The translations under genes and the position numbers were made by a program. A stretch of 64,000 bases of DNA from Gracilaria gracilis (taxonomy: Eukaryota; Rhodophyta; Florideophyceae; Gracilariales; Gracilariaceae): contig JARGSG010000224.1 of NCBI GenBank assembly GCA_030374805.1, forward strand, positions 868,001 to 932,000. Direction: 5' to 3'. Positions 41,638-53,979 of this stretch are shown here, in pieces. The notes beneath the pieces were generated by a model. It was not told the origin of the DNA and did no database searches. It was given only the letters and a program-made list of their open reading frames with translations. The number at the start of each line of letters is the position of its first letter. Within the stretch, counting starts at the first letter, position 1.

Positions 41638-42636
41638 ATGGAAGCCGACAGAGAGCTTGGGTCGAAGCGCATTACTCGGCTCAAAGGAAACACAGATTAC
41701 TACACCCGTATCTACGTCCGGGACTTCATGCATTCCCTGCAATCGCTCTTCGTCCTCACCGAGCCACGATCAGACGAAGGGGCCGCACAAGCTCGAAGAC
41801 GGTGGGACGACGCCGACCGAAAGGCACGATCTGCCATCGTGCAGAATCTAGGTACGCAACCCAACGCCGCCGTATCAGAGTTTCTGGAACGAGAACACTG
41901 CTCTGCCTTGGAAGTCTGGTCTAAGTTGGAGTCTACTTACAAAAAGGACAACATACAATCCAAGATGAACCTAAGGCAGAAGCTGACCACGTTAGCATTC
42001 AAGGACGGTCACGAAATACTACAGCATTTACTGGAACTTGAAACCACTTTCCTGGAGCTCGCTCGTCTCGGCGATCCATCAACCAACCGCGAGCGTACAG
42101 CTACACTACTGCGGACGTTGCCCAACTCATTGATGGCTATTACTCTACTAGCTGACGCGAACAACATGGAGTACGATCAAGTTGTTTTGCTCGTCCGTTC
42201 CGAGATGGACCGACGAAACCACCGCGTCTCTAGCCTGAAATCAAAGCCAACGGAGTCAAATAATAACAGCAAGCACCCGTATCCTGCGGCACAGAAGTCA
42301 AGCTTGGGACGCCAGAGGCAGCCCCCACGAAAGGCCTCAAAAGACCTTGAGTGTTGGAACTGCGGACGAATTGGCCATATACGTTCCGAATGCTGGTCTC
42401 GCAAACGATCAAGAGATAGGAACAATCCCACTAACCGCAAAAGTGGTCGTTCCAAACAACAATCTCGTGGTCGAAACAATAGCAAACGACACAAGGAGTG
42501 GAACAGCACACACGAGCCAGCCCACAGTAATCGCAACAACCGTAGACGGAACCAGCGCAATAATGCCGGTCACGAGGATGGATCACCACGCGGCTTCATT
42601 GCCATAGCGCAAGCAAGCGTTTCCCAAAGCGATTAA
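41638..42636 (+). CDS. Ty1/copia Gag
   Basis: The ATG at 41638 opens a 332-codon frame. It shows the UBN2/copia capsid pattern (WSKLESTYKKDNIQSKMNLR, LARLGDPSTNRERTATLLRTL) and a CCHC zinc knuckle, CWNCGRIGHIRSEC. A basic Arg/Asn-rich tail follows. The frame ends at TAA 42634-42636. The protease continues directly in the same frame (VPIWLGSGATH), so the TAA may be a nonsense change in a single Gag-Pol ORF. Capsid and RNA-packaging role by family. Confidence 0.8.
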   Translation: MEADRELGSKRITRLKGNTDYYTRIYVRDFMHSLQSLFVLTEPRSDEGAAQARRRWDDADRKARSAIVQNLGTQPNAAVSEFLEREHCSALEVWSKLESTYKKDNIQSKMNLRQKLTTLAFKDGHEILQHLLELETTFLELARLGDPSTNRERTATLLRTLPNSLMAITLLADANNMEYDQVVLLVRSEMDRRNHRVSSLKSKPTESNNNSKHPYPAAQKSSLGRQRQPPRKASKDLECWNCGRIGHIRSECWSRKRSRDRNNPTNRKSGRSKQQSRGRNNSKRHKEWNSTHEPAHSNRNNRRRNQRNNAGHEDGSPRGFIAIAQASVSQSD

Positions 42637-45600
42637 GTTCCTATATGGTTGGGCTCCGGCGCCACACATGTTTTCGTCAAGGAGAGAAACTCTTTCTGGG
42701 AATATCATTCAACACGACGCCAAACGGTTCGAACGTGCGATCGATCTTCAGAAATAATTGAGCATGGCACTATCACACTACCAATTGGAGAAGGTGTTAT
42801 TCTACCGGCAGAACACACGCTTTCTTTCGATTCTAACCTCGTTTCTCTATCTGTCCGTTCGCAACATGTCCGTGTCGAATTCTCGAGCGGCGAAGAAACG
42901 AAGTTCCTCATCAAGGATCCAACTACGGGGCAAATCATCCACACATCTACTTCGAAGGACGGACTCTACCCTCTACCAAGTCCAACACCTCCTCCTCGAG
43001 CACAGGGATCCATTTTGGCTCCCGGTAACACAGCTAAAGATTGGCATGATAAACTGGAACATCCGGGACGAGATAGACTTCTCGCATGCGTGAATCAACG
43101 CGAAGGGGTTCCAAGACTATTCTCAACGGAAGTGAATGACGTTCACTGCACGCCCTGCATCCACGCAGGAAGCAAACGTGCCCCCACTCTACCATACGAC
43201 TTCAGTGGCCTCTTATCCATTGGAACTCACCCACGCCGATCCTACGGGCCCCATCAATCCTCCCTCACTACAGGGATCTACCTACATTCAGGTACTCATC
43301 GACGATAACACAAGGATCTGCTCTGTCTACTTTATGGACAAAAAGTCTCAGTTCTTTCAGTCTGTCCGATGGTACAAAGCTCGCGCGGAAAACGAAATAC
43401 CCCCGAACAGAATTTACCGCGTTCGCCTTGACGGGGCGGGTGAGAACAGATCGGACGACTTCGTCACCTACGCAATGAAAAGCGAAATGATTCTCGAATA
43501 CGCGCCACCTTATGCCCATCAGTCTAATGGTGTGGCAGAAAAGATCATTCAGGACTTGTGAAAGATGGCACGAACCTTTCTACAAGCTTCCCAGCTTCCG
43601 CTACAACTCTAGGAAGAAGCCATCTCACACGCAAACATCCTGAGGAACAGGCTGCTGAACTTCCGTATAGACATGAAGATACCGTACACCCTTTGGTTTG
43701 GGCGAAAGTCCGACTTTACAAACATTCTCAAGTTTGGCCAACCTGGACACGCATTCATCTACAGGTCGGAAACTCTAGCGAACAAGAAGTTACTTCCTCG
43801 CGCACTCTCAGGTCACTCTGTCAGCATGCAGAGCCCCCGCACTTTACTAAGTATATACGTTCCATCTTTACGGAAAGAGATTAAGTGTCGAGACAGGGAC
43901 TTTAAGGTGACAAAAGAGTCTCTACCTTCACTAAACGAACTCATCGACTTCTACTCTCTACGACGGAAAGAAGCCGAACGAGATACGAGAGAAGAGGACA
44001 AAGAACATATGGATGCATCCCTGGCCCACTGCATGGTCGCTCGCTCCCGCTCTTAAGATCTCGGAGACCGCGGAAAAGCCCGCATAAGCTTCGAAGAAGC
44101 TCGGTACATCCCCGACTGGGCTCAAGCGATTGACCGGGAGTTCAACGCGCTCGTAAACAGGGGAACATGAGAATTGGTCGACAGGAGGAATGGAATGAAA
44201 ACACTTCCTTTCCTATGGACTTTTCTGGTTAAGCACGTAAGCGCTGATCCTCCTAGGACCCTCGCTAAAGCGCGTTGTGTAATAGGGGGCGACAAACAGC
44301 GCCCGTACTTGGAATTTGACCCAGACAATATATACGCACCAGTAGCACGCCTTGAGACTATTCGTCTCACCATCGCAAAGGCAGCCGCTCAAGGACCTAT
44401 ACTGGGGACAATGAATATCAGCAACGCATACTAGTACGGAGATCTGGACGAGCCTTTGCTAATGGAGCAACCGCAAAACTCTTCTGGATCTTCGTACGTC
44501 CCCGGAAAAGTCTGCCTGCTCAAAAAGTCAATCTATGGTGCACGACAAGCCGGGCAGATCTGGGGATCTCTGCTTCACGACCAACTACTGCGCCATGTGT
44601 TCAAACAATCAAGCACGGACAGCCGCCTTTACATTTACAAATCCACAGACGGCTCGCTGAACCTAGTGGTGGTGGTTGATGACATTCACATGTTATCAAA
44701 CTCTCGTTCTCTCGAGAATGATTTCAAGGAAGAGATGCGGAAACTTTTTCAAGTAAAGTTTCTAGGTGAAGAGAAGTCCTTTGTGGGCCTGGACATCGAA
44801 CGAGACAGGAATGGCATAAAGATCGGACAAACTAGGTACGTTGATAAAATGCTGAAGGATTATGGAATGTTAAACTTCAACTCGGCGCGAACCCCATTGA
44901 CTTCTCCCTGTGACTTAACTGGACGCGGGATGGTGAGTTACAACTCTCGCCTGCGCTTCACGCCCGCTACCGTAAGATGGTAGGGCATAAGATGTACTTG
45001 GCCGTATCATCCAGGCCTGACATAATGTTCGCAGCTTCGATGCTGGCAAGGCAAATTTACGATCCCTACATGAGGCATATTGGGCTTGCAAAGAGAGTAC
45101 TGCGGTACTTGAAAGGTACAAAAGAACAGTGCTCGTTCTTTCCAAAAAACACATAAGCACCAATGTAAGCATACTGTGATGCAGACTGGGCTGGATTTTG
45201 TGAGACTAGAAAGTCTACAACAGGCTGCTTAATCAAGGTGAAAGAAGCACCGATTATGTGGACGACGAAAAAGCAGACGCTCATGGCTTTGTTATCCGCA
45301 GAAGCCGAATACATTGCACTATTGTATTGCGGGAAGGTCTTCAAATGGGTGAAAAGACTCTTCTGAAAACTACGCAACGATGAGATTCTTGAAAGACAAG
45401 AGGCTAGAATATACTCAATTTATAGAACTATATTCACTGACAGTTCTACAGCACGGTCAATTGCATGTAGTTTTAAAACTTCTGAAAGAAATAAGCCCAT
45501 TGCTCTCAAATTTTATCATGCAAAAGAGCTGGTAAACTTTGGGATTGTGAATGTTGAAGAAATAGGGACAGACGTCTAATTTGCAGACATTTATACAAAG

Positions 45601-45657
45601 GCCGTGCGTTTTGACTTGACAAAGAAATTAAGACTCCTTTGCGGTTTTATGGCTTGA
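42637..45657 (+). pseudogene. Ty1/copia Pol (protease, integrase, RT, RNase H), heavily decayed
   Basis: Domains appear in copia order. The protease reads LGSGATHVF where the family has DSGATxH, so the catalytic Asp is lost. The GAG-pre-integrase zinc region is WHDKLEHPGRDRLL...CTPCIHAG. A frameshift near 43200 precedes the integrase core (QVLIDDNTR, RLDGAGENRSDDF, PPYAHQSNGVAEK). RT follows (LLKKSIYGARQAGQIWG; VVVVDDIHML in place of YVDD). RNase H has YCDADWAG and SAEAEYIAL and ends KLRLLCGF near 45657. At least eight stops and several shifts break it. I could not find matching LTRs on the two sides. Confidence 0.8.
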
Positions 45658-46690
45658 GGCGTTTTTCGTCCTGTACTGCCCTTACTGCACTTTTTTTGTC
45701 TTTTTTGTGTTTTTGTGTTTATATACTACAGTTACTAATCTAGGGGATATCTTTTGCGATGCTATACCTTTTCATTAGAAGCGCAGATTTTCCCCAACGG
45801 GTTTGGCTGCGGCTGAGGTTTTTAATGGTAACCGTTCAACTTCAAATCAGTCCGAATAATTTTATTGTGTCGTTCCATAACCAAGCCAATACAGCCTGAT
45901 TTCCCTTTGCTGATGCTTCTCCCCCGTAGCGGAAACCACGCTACACCTTCTCATCCATAAGGATATGAACCGATATCTTTGCCAATTCGTACACTTCGTA
46001 AGAGAAGCAGAACCTTGTATATAGGGTTCATTTCGTTGAAATCATATGACGCACTTGGGAAATACAAGCTCAAAGATTCAGCGGAGGAGAACTCCCGCCA
46101 AAAAGTGAAAACCAAGACCCCTGCAAGTCCAAAAGAAAAACAGCACAAACCACGTAACTTCTTCACGTCCTTCGCGTTCTTTGTGCACCACCGATGACCT
46201 CAAAGACATTGGCCTCCTCCACCTTTGTGTGTAGGTCTCCTATGTTTCTCAGCATAAGCTTGTCTTCCCCCTTGATGATAGCATCATGACAGAAGGCAAA
46301 CTGGAAATAGCAGGACGTATATGACTAGAAACAAGCCACGTCTTTGACTAAAGCGTAGTGTTGCTCTTCTGTACTTCTCTCTTGATTGAAATTGCATAGC
46401 ATAGACACTCTTTGATGCGATACGGTCTTGTTATCCACGTAGCTGAGAATAAGAGAAACTCTAAAACTCTCAAACAGTGTACCATATTACTTCTTAATAT
46501 TTAGAAGCAGACATCCAACTGAACCTAAGTTCTAGAAGTGCTGAACTCCGTATCTCTGATTGGGCAGACGAAAGCAGCATCCAAACTCAACTACGAATGA
46601 TTCATTTGTAGCAAAGATATAAACACAATTGCAGTACTTTTAAAGTTACCAAACCCATATTGGAGTAACGAACAGTCTGTAACATTTTGT
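45658..46690. other. Stretch without recognised gene
   Basis: T-rich segment after the copia RNase H (possibly LTR remains), then AT-rich sequence. No motif, repeat or long frame that I can support. Confidence 0.4.
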
Positions 46691-46695
46691 AGGAG

Positions 46696-46703
46696 TATAA
46701 AAG
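46696..46703 (+). promoter_or_regulatory. TATA-type promoter element of the pogo-like gene
   Basis: TATAAAAG, 103 bases upstream of the ATG at 46806. Confidence 0.5.
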
Positions 46704-46805
46704 ACGCCGTGCGCGTTCTGCAAGACCAACACAACCCACGTACAGTCTTTGGGCATCTCAACTCTCCACAAATACATCTGTTTTGGTTCTGTTTTTCTAA
46801 GAACC

Positions 46806-47807
46806 ATGGTACTTCCCGCGAATGCTACATTCTACGACACGCTGCGTCAGGCTCTTTTTGATCATTTCCTTCATGGAACGAGCTACAGCACCCTGGCTGT
46901 TCAGTACAATATATCAGAACATCGCCTCCGTCGCTGCTATAATCTGTGGCTCCGTAACGCCCCCGAGAGCCAGCCAACGCACCCGCATGATATTAGTGTC
47001 GCTGTGAGGCATCCAGGCCGCCCTACAGCTTTGACCAATGATGAAGAGACTGAAATCGTTAAGACGGTAGACTACTATGTCAAGAACAGCACTCCGTTAT
47101 CAAAGAACTTCTTATTGGACTTAGTTCAATGCTATGTTCGATCCCTATCAGTGGATCGCCAGAACTGTATAGGCTTCTTGGAGGGAAAGCCTCCAATGAC
47201 ATGGTTGGACAGCTTCATGCAGCGACATGATTTGAAGTGTCTACCTGTGCGCATTATCGAAAATGCAAGGTTAGAAGTAACTCCGGAGAAAGTAGCAAGG
47301 CATATGGCTCTAATCGAATCACTGATGGATCGCTTTCATATTGTGAACCCCTCCCGCTCTTCAACGTAGATGAATCAGGAGTGTCTGCATCCAAATGCCT
47401 CGGTCGAAGCCTCCGAAAGGGCGTTGGAAGCAGCGGATCAGTTCTTATACAGAAAGCAATCCGGACGAAGGGTGCCAATGACCGAGTGACAGTTATGCCT
47501 GTAGTTTCTGCGGATGGCCGTGCATGGAAGCTGATCGTTGTTGTTGGTGGGAAGCGCGCACACTACCACTTTGTCAATGGACGTTTGCAAACCCTTCACG
47601 AATTTCTTCCACCGTGCTATCTATACCAACGTGAGAAAGCTGGTGTTGATTCCGCAATCTTCTACAACTGGGCGACACATTTTGTTGAAGAGACGCAAGA
47701 GCTCCGTGGTAATGGAAGGCATTTACTTCTGGTGTTGGACGGCTACTCTGGCCACATTCAGTTCGGTACGCTCCAGTTCTTCAAAGACAACCGAGTGATC
47801 TTGGTAG
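46806..47807 (+). pseudogene. pogo/CENP-B-like transposase, 5' part (interrupted by gypsy)
   Basis: The ATG at 46806 has an A at -3 and G at +4 (ACCATGG). The N-terminus holds a helix-turn-helix (DHFLHGTSYSTLAVQYNISE) and a CENP-B-like second half (KPPMTWLDSFMQRHDL). A single-base frameshift around 47340-47365 leads to the frame with PLFNVDESGVSAS (first catalytic Asp) and LLLVLDGYSGH (second Asp). At 47807 the frame is cut by the gypsy LTR. The rest of the DDE domain resumes at 59403. The family moves pogo/Tigger DNA transposons and has been domesticated as CENP-B. Confidence 0.8.
47803..47807. repeat. gypsy target-site duplication GGTAG, left
   Basis: Matches 59403-59407 on the other side. 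Confidence 0.9.
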
Positions 47808-48315
47808 TGTCGTACAAATACCGATAAGGTGTGGGGTCGGCCTGGTAGAGGGAGCGCGCGAGGGCTCAACCTAAAGGAGAAAAACACACAACCAATATGG
47901 TAGTAGGGCACCTGAAACCCGCAGGGGCAAACGGCGGGGCAACTAGTCTAGACCGTGTAGGTGTACGGTAGTAGACGTCGACGCGCGGTAAAACCTGAAT
48001 AGTAATAGAGTAGCAAGTGACCAAGATGGTATAGTTACTGCCCTAATGGTGCCTAAGTTTACAATACCCGAGGGGGAAGGCGAGGTGCACCACCATATAT
48101 ACAAGGTGCACCGACGCCGATCTCCGATGCGGGCGTGACTTCATCGGCTGTGCCCATGACCTACTGTCATGGGCCAGCAATGTTAAGCTAAACTAAATTA
48201 GAAATTAGGAATTAGAAATTATAAAATAAAGAATACCAATTGGGTACAGTGCAGTCAGCAAGGCCCACCAGTAGGCCCACGTGGCACCAACCCATTGAGG
48301 TCTCATTGTACTACA
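47808..48315 (-). repeat. gypsy 3' LTR (left in window)
   Basis: Begins TGTCGTACAAATACC and ends GTACTACA on the plus strand. Same length as 58895-59402. Confidence 0.9.
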
Positions 48316-48316
48316 G

Positions 48317-48326
48317 ACCCCCTTCC
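48317..48326 (-). promoter_or_regulatory. Polypurine tract
   Basis: AGGAAGGGGG on the minus strand directly before the 3' LTR: the expected plus-strand primer site. Confidence 0.7.
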
Positions 48327-48894
48327 TACCCTGAGCCACGCCCTCGTGGCTCCTAGATCCTTTCACCAAGTCGGTTGCATCGTCGTACCAATTTGGTCCC
48401 TGTCGCAGCCTTCGTGCCATCTCGCGCCGTGCGTCGCATCGGCTCTGCGTCGCCGAGCGTACTCTGTTCACCACCTTGGTCATCACCGATTGCGGCTCTA
48501 TCCACCTCTTTGGTTATCACCGACGGCGGCCTATTCATTCCCATTTGTGGTTTGGGCGCGACGCGCGCCCAGTGCATACTTCCAAGGTTCTGCCTTTTGG
48601 GCTGCACGGCTTAGACCCATTTACCGTGTCGGTATACCCAGTGGGGGGGAGCGGGTTGCGCCTTCGGGCTCGTGTGAGCACTGTACCGTGAAGGGTTTTG
48701 GCGCTCACTTGGTTGCGGCGTGTCTCTCTGTCCCTTCGAGGTTCGATTACCAACCCTTCGAGGCACTGCCGCTGACTCCATCGAGGTTGTTCCACCGTTA
48801 TCCCTTCTGGTTTCCTTCGCACCCCTTTGCGGTTTGTCTACGCGGGCTCGTGCCACCGTGGCTTCTCATCAGACCGACAAGGTTGAATCCGTTT

Positions 48895-51309
48895 ATGGTG
48901 ACCCCCGATCCTTATCTGAACCACATGGGTAGCCCTGGTACCAGCGTGCGGGCTCGCACCCGTAGCGGTACACGGCGATTGTCGGTTCCCCATGTTGGTC
49001 AATCGGACGCGGTAACCTCAAGGGACTGCGCGCCATCGGCGACCAATGCGGATACCTTAATGGTTGAACGAGCATGGGGCCCCGAACGGGTGGAGGTTTT
49101 GAGCATCAGCTCTAGTGACTCACCCATTGTGGACAAGAAGCCGATTCGCTTCACCCCTGCGGTCGAATGCTCGCCGTCTCAACCACTCCCTCACGGTACT
49201 CATCACACCATGTCGGGTGCCGGTCCTTCGCGCGGCCGCAGAAGCGGCATTGCCAAGTCTGGTTCTCGGGGTGCTGCTTTCTACCATTCTCGCATCCAAA
49301 CTGTTTTCCGGAGCCAGCCGGTTCAGTCTTCCTCACATCAACCTCAAGGGATTCACGAAGGAATCCGGGACCCGTATGGTCCGGAGCCCGAGATTCCTCG
49401 TGGTATTTCCTATTATGGTTTGGAGACCTTCACCACGGCCGACTGGAACGTTTCCCAACACGGTACCTTCGGGGTCGATCCAAGAATGGTGTCGCAAGCG
49501 ACGCTATACCGTCGGAACTGGCCAGTGGCGCCGGGGAACACATCGCTTCCCGGCGTCTTGCACCGTCCGACTTTGGATACCTACTTGGGTTTGTTTCGTT
49601 GGGATTGCGAGCGTCTCCGCTCTGTCCCGCAAACGCTCCACAGTTGGGATAAGGAATCTCAACCTCTTCAGGGTCGGGTGGAGTGCTATGGTAGCCGCCA
49701 GCGACACACACCGATGAGGTATTTCATTCCCCCGCTTTATCCCAGCGATCTGCCGTATGTTCGTATTGAACCGGAGCTCCATTATTACCGACGTCTGGTT
49801 GTGAAGATCTGTCAGTACGACTCCCTTCCGCAGCAGTACCTTCCGGCTTCTCCACATTTGGTCTGCTTCGATAGGCCTTACAATACCATCCATTGGGCTA
49901 ACCGTTGTAGGTGGGGGGTGGATGCTGCCACCGAGGCTCGCATTCGCACCCGGTCCAGCTTCAACCGCGTCATGCATGGGTTCCATAATGTGGAGTTCTT
50001 CTCACAACCTAATAAGGTAAGAACCTCTTGGTATGTGGCCCGACCTGAATGGTGGAATGCCTATGAGGTTCCGATGTCGCTTAGCGTCCCAACCCCACCT
50101 GTATTGGCTTACTTCGGGAGCTACATCACCCGTAACCACGATCGGTATTACCTCATTTGGTCGATTGCCTTCGCGGAATGGGCCGTATTGGTGGCCATCC
50201 TGGCTCTGCAGGCTGCCCGTGACGGTATTGACTGGGATTGTCGTTCTCGAGAAGCCGAGATTTACCGTGACGGTGTGCAACCTCCTGGTCGTATGTTTTT
50301 CATTTCCCCGTGGGTCATTCGCGACATTCGCCTATTTGGACTCGGAACCATTGTGGCAGGTACGGACTACTCCATTGAGCAGCTGGAATCGTTGCTTACC
50401 CAAGTGGAGAGTTTCCCGTGGGGAGCCAAGCAGGGGTGGGAGGTTTTCGATCCGGTGTCCTGGAAGGTTGTATCCCGCGCGGAGCAGCGCTATCCCGGGG
50501 CTCCGACCGATCAGGGGCCTCCAGGGAGTCCCGAGCCATTCCCAACCGTGGTGGAATCGCCAGCAGCTACCCCTGTGGTCACTTCAGCGCCTACTCCCGC
50601 TCCGGAGGGACGCAATACGCCTGCCCATACTGGTGTGACTCCTCTTCTCCCTAGTACCACAAGGGTTGATGGGCCTCCGCGGGCTATCCTCGGGGGTGTC
50701 ATGGCTGCGGCTGCGGCGCCTGTTCCCTCTCAGGTGGACACCCAGGCCATTTCAGGTTTAATGGCTCGGGTCCGCCAAGCCTGCGTGGTGAACTTCCAGC
50801 GGGCGGGTCCTACCTCTGTAATCGAAGCTCTTACCCTTCTGGAAAGCATCCCGCCTCGTCATGCACAGTAAATGCGATCTTTTCCCCAAATTGGTGAGTT
50901 CCGGAACCGGTTCCAGGTCGAGCTCTACCAGATGGCTACCAACCAGGTGGCAGGCCTAGCGACGGCCATGGTCCCGACGCCTACAAACCCTTTGGAAGAT
51001 CCCCTATTTGGTGCTAGCCTGAACCCCGGACTTCTAGCCGCTCCGCAGGCTCCTCTCCACATCGGGTCGTCGGTACCTCCGTCGGTTGCGAAGGCGAGCG
51101 CGCTACCTTCGATGGGTGCCGACGTGATGCCAGGCGTCAGCGTGCCTACTAGTACCCCCGTGAGTCATGGTAGCGCGCCTAGCCAGGTTCCAGGCCAGGC
51201 TTATCTCTTCCAGCCTTGGCCGGGAGCCCATCAGAACACCACTCCGGGTCGGGGATCCTCAGCTGGAGGCTCCTCGGGGCCTCACTTTGCCACTCACCCA
51301 TCAGGTTGA
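48895..51309 (+). pseudogene. Antisense ORF of the gypsy element (unknown protein, about 800 codons)
   Basis: The frame is open from inside the LTR edge; the first good ATG is at 48895 (MVTPDPYLNHMGS). It runs 658 codons to a TAA at 50869-50871 and then another 145 codons in the same frame to 51309, so the TAA looks like a nonsense change. The product has a Ser/Arg-rich N-terminus, then a globular region (GISYYGLETFTTADWNVSQH; LYPSDLPYVRIEPELHYYRR). A hydrophobic stretch, YLIWSIAFAEWAVLVAILAL, follows, and a Pro/Thr/Ala-rich tail. No family is recognised. It is opposite to gag-pol and sits where Tat/Ogre elements of plants carry antisense ORFs. It could be a captured gene or an accessory protein. 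Confidence 0.55.
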
Positions 51310-52309
51310 TTGTCGTATCCACTTGAGTCTGTGCTTGAGCCACGTTGCTCCTGCATCCCTATTGGTGTTACTCTTCAAGTAAACTTACATGTTATGCGTT
51401 TCCATGGTAGGTTCCAGTTTCCTTTGAGGTGCGGGTGCGTAGCGAGGGAGGAAGCTCAAAAACAGCCCCCCTTCCTTAGCTCTGCGCATCTCCAATTAGG
51501 TTTTGAAACTCTCCTCCCCCCTCCTTAGACCAGCGCACCACGATGTGTGACGGTTAATTCCTTTTAGGTAAGTCCCAGGAGGTGAGTTAGCTCCATCCTG
51601 AGCCATTTTGGTGCTCGTAGTATGGTTCACCACGTTGGTACTTCGATGCGCCTTCGTACGGCGCAGCGAGCGGTTTCGCCTCCCCATAAGGTCAAATGTT
51701 GTGCCACGCACTTGCGCGCGGTGGGCAGCAATGTACCTGAATGGTTCTGCATGGCCTCTCACCATGCATGGGCGCACGTGCAGTGTTTCACCCTGGAGGC
51801 TACTTGCAAGGCGAATCAAAATATTTGACCGGAAGATTACCCCTCCATATGGTAGTGAAAACGCAGAAAACCCTTTTGGTCTGTATCTCGAGAAGCAAGG
51901 GGTTTCAGAGGCTGGGAATGGCGGATTCGGGAGCGCGGCACGGTCAAAATACCTAGATTTTTTTACCATGCCGTTGCTCGCTCCCAACGCACAATAGTGT
52001 AAACCGGATCGGTTACTCCGCACGGCGCGCTACGAGCAGCGCGCGTATGCCTCGTCAAGAAAAAAGATACAATTTTTTGAATGTTTCCACCGTGCGGGTT
52101 CGCGCGCGTGCCGCGCACGTGCATGCCGCGTGTGCAACGGCGCGCGTACAACGGGGCGTCCGTCTTTAGCGCCACCGCTCCTTGGACAAACCCTCGTGGA
52201 ATGCTTCCATCTGGTTGTACCTTTCCGGTGAGCGTTCGAACCGACTTTGGTACTTCTCATTACAATGTGCTTTTCCCCCTTCCTTAGGGGACTGCATTAC
52301 CTCTAAGTT
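51310..52309. other. gypsy non-coding region with internal polypurine tracts
   Basis: No long gene. The motif CCCCCTTCCTTAG (purine-rich on the minus strand) or a close variant occurs near 51466, 51515 and 52273, and again in pol near 55713. Each is similar to the tract beside the 3' LTR. Confidence 0.5.
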
Positions 52310-53979
52310 TTACCCATCATTCGGCATGTCCTCTCCCTTGCGGTTCCAGTAGCGTACCCTGAAGTGGTGTGGTATGGCTGAGGGCGGCTCGGCAGTGTCA
52401 CCATCGGCGCCCCAGCCATACCAACGTACGGTGTACTTCAGACTATCTGGGGTACGGCGGTGACCTACAAGGCGTTCCACTAGGAACTCATTAGAGACCT
52501 GAGCTGGTATCGTTTCACCACTTTGGTTTAGATGAGCATCGGTACCACTAGGGGTAGGTGTTTCCTCTGAAGGAGCAACCGTAATCCCTGCGGGTGGTAC
52601 GTAGTCTGGGTCGTCACCCTGTGCGTCATCATTAACCTCGATGGGTGTCCCGTCTTCCCGGGGCTGAGTCCTCAGGGCACCGCTTGTGGGTCACGCGCGG
52701 ATTCTTCGCGTTCCTTCCTGGACTGAACCGTTCGAGGTACAACCGTGATTCGGTCAATAGAGATCGTATTCTCTACACCATCTTGGTTCACCGTCACCGT
52801 GTGATCGGTTGCTCGAACTACCTTGAAAGGTCCCGATGATTTCGGAAGAAGCTTCGAATTGATATCTCTATCAATAGCTTCATCATCGGCCTCATCACCC
52901 GGTCGTGGCTTAGCTCCTTTCGGAGGGTGGTCAATAAAGACATATTGACCCGGCGTAGCCGTTACCACTCGGGTTACCTTTCGGTCGTAGTCCTCCTTGT
53001 ACCGCTTCTGGGACGCTGTGAGCTTGCTCTCAGCATACTTGGGAGCTCGTCTCAACCGGAAAAGAGTATTCCGTTTGACCTGTGACGGTGTGAGCGCTCC
53101 GGCGGCTTCCTGTCCTAATGGGTTCCCTTCAACAACAATACCTGGTGGGTGTCTTGACAGTATTAGATCGAACGGCGTAGTTTGCGTCGCTCGATGAACC
53201 TGAAAATGATATGTATATTTCAAGGGCTGCACGAGCTGGTCCCAACCAATTTGGTGTTCTTCCGTATAATGGCGCAGCCTAGATACCAGTGTTCGGTTAA
53301 AGCGCTCCACTTGCCCATTCGTTTGCGGATGATAGGCAGTAGTGAAGTAGTGCTTAATACCCAAGTGGTTACAAACAGCTTCAAAGAACTTCGAAGCTAA
53401 GTTCGAACCATTGTCGGTAAGTAGATAAAGCGGTGCATCATACGGGTAGATCCAATTGTTCAAGAACGTTACCGCGAGGGTCGTCGATTTCGTGTCCTTC
53501 AAGGGTATCGCTCGCGTGAGCTTCGAGAACCTGTCGGTGATTACGATGATGTACTGATATCCCCTTGTGGTTTTTGGTAATGGACCCAGAAGGTCTATTG
53601 CGACGAACTCGAGAGGACCCGCTGCAGGGAATAACTTCAAGTATTTCCTGTGCTTCCGGAGACCTCCACGGGTACGTACGCAAGATTCACATTGACCTAC
53701 AAAGGTATATATATCATTAGCCATATGAGGCCAGTAGTATCCTTGCCTCAAGGTGTAGTACATTCTCGTACCTCCAGGGTGTCCTGATAGCCTTGGGTAG
53801 TGGGCCAGGTACAGCACCCGAGGGCGCAGCACCTTGGGCACTACCTTCTGAAGGGAACCATCAATAGGAGCTCGCCTCACCAGGAAACCATTTCGGTCGA
53901 CGTCAAAGCTCGAGTCTTTCATACCTACTTGGTCCGTGAGAGAGCGGCGATAAACATCGTTTGCTTGCTCTCTCAGGAA
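52310..53979 (-). pseudogene. gypsy integrase with C-terminal chromodomain
   Basis: The frame continues from pol after a TAA at 53980-53982; there is an ATG at 53922. The zinc-binding HHCC region is followed by a core with FVAIDLLGPLP, LYLLTDNGSNLA and HPQTNGQVERFNRT (DDE). After GALRT a one-base indel at 52672 shifts the frame. In the shifted frame the tail reads FLVERLVGHRRTPDSLKYTV and WYGWGADGDTAEPP, a chromodomain at about 52317-52490, then a TAA at 52310-52312. Chromodomains steer chromovirus integration toward marked chromatin. Confidence 0.8.
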
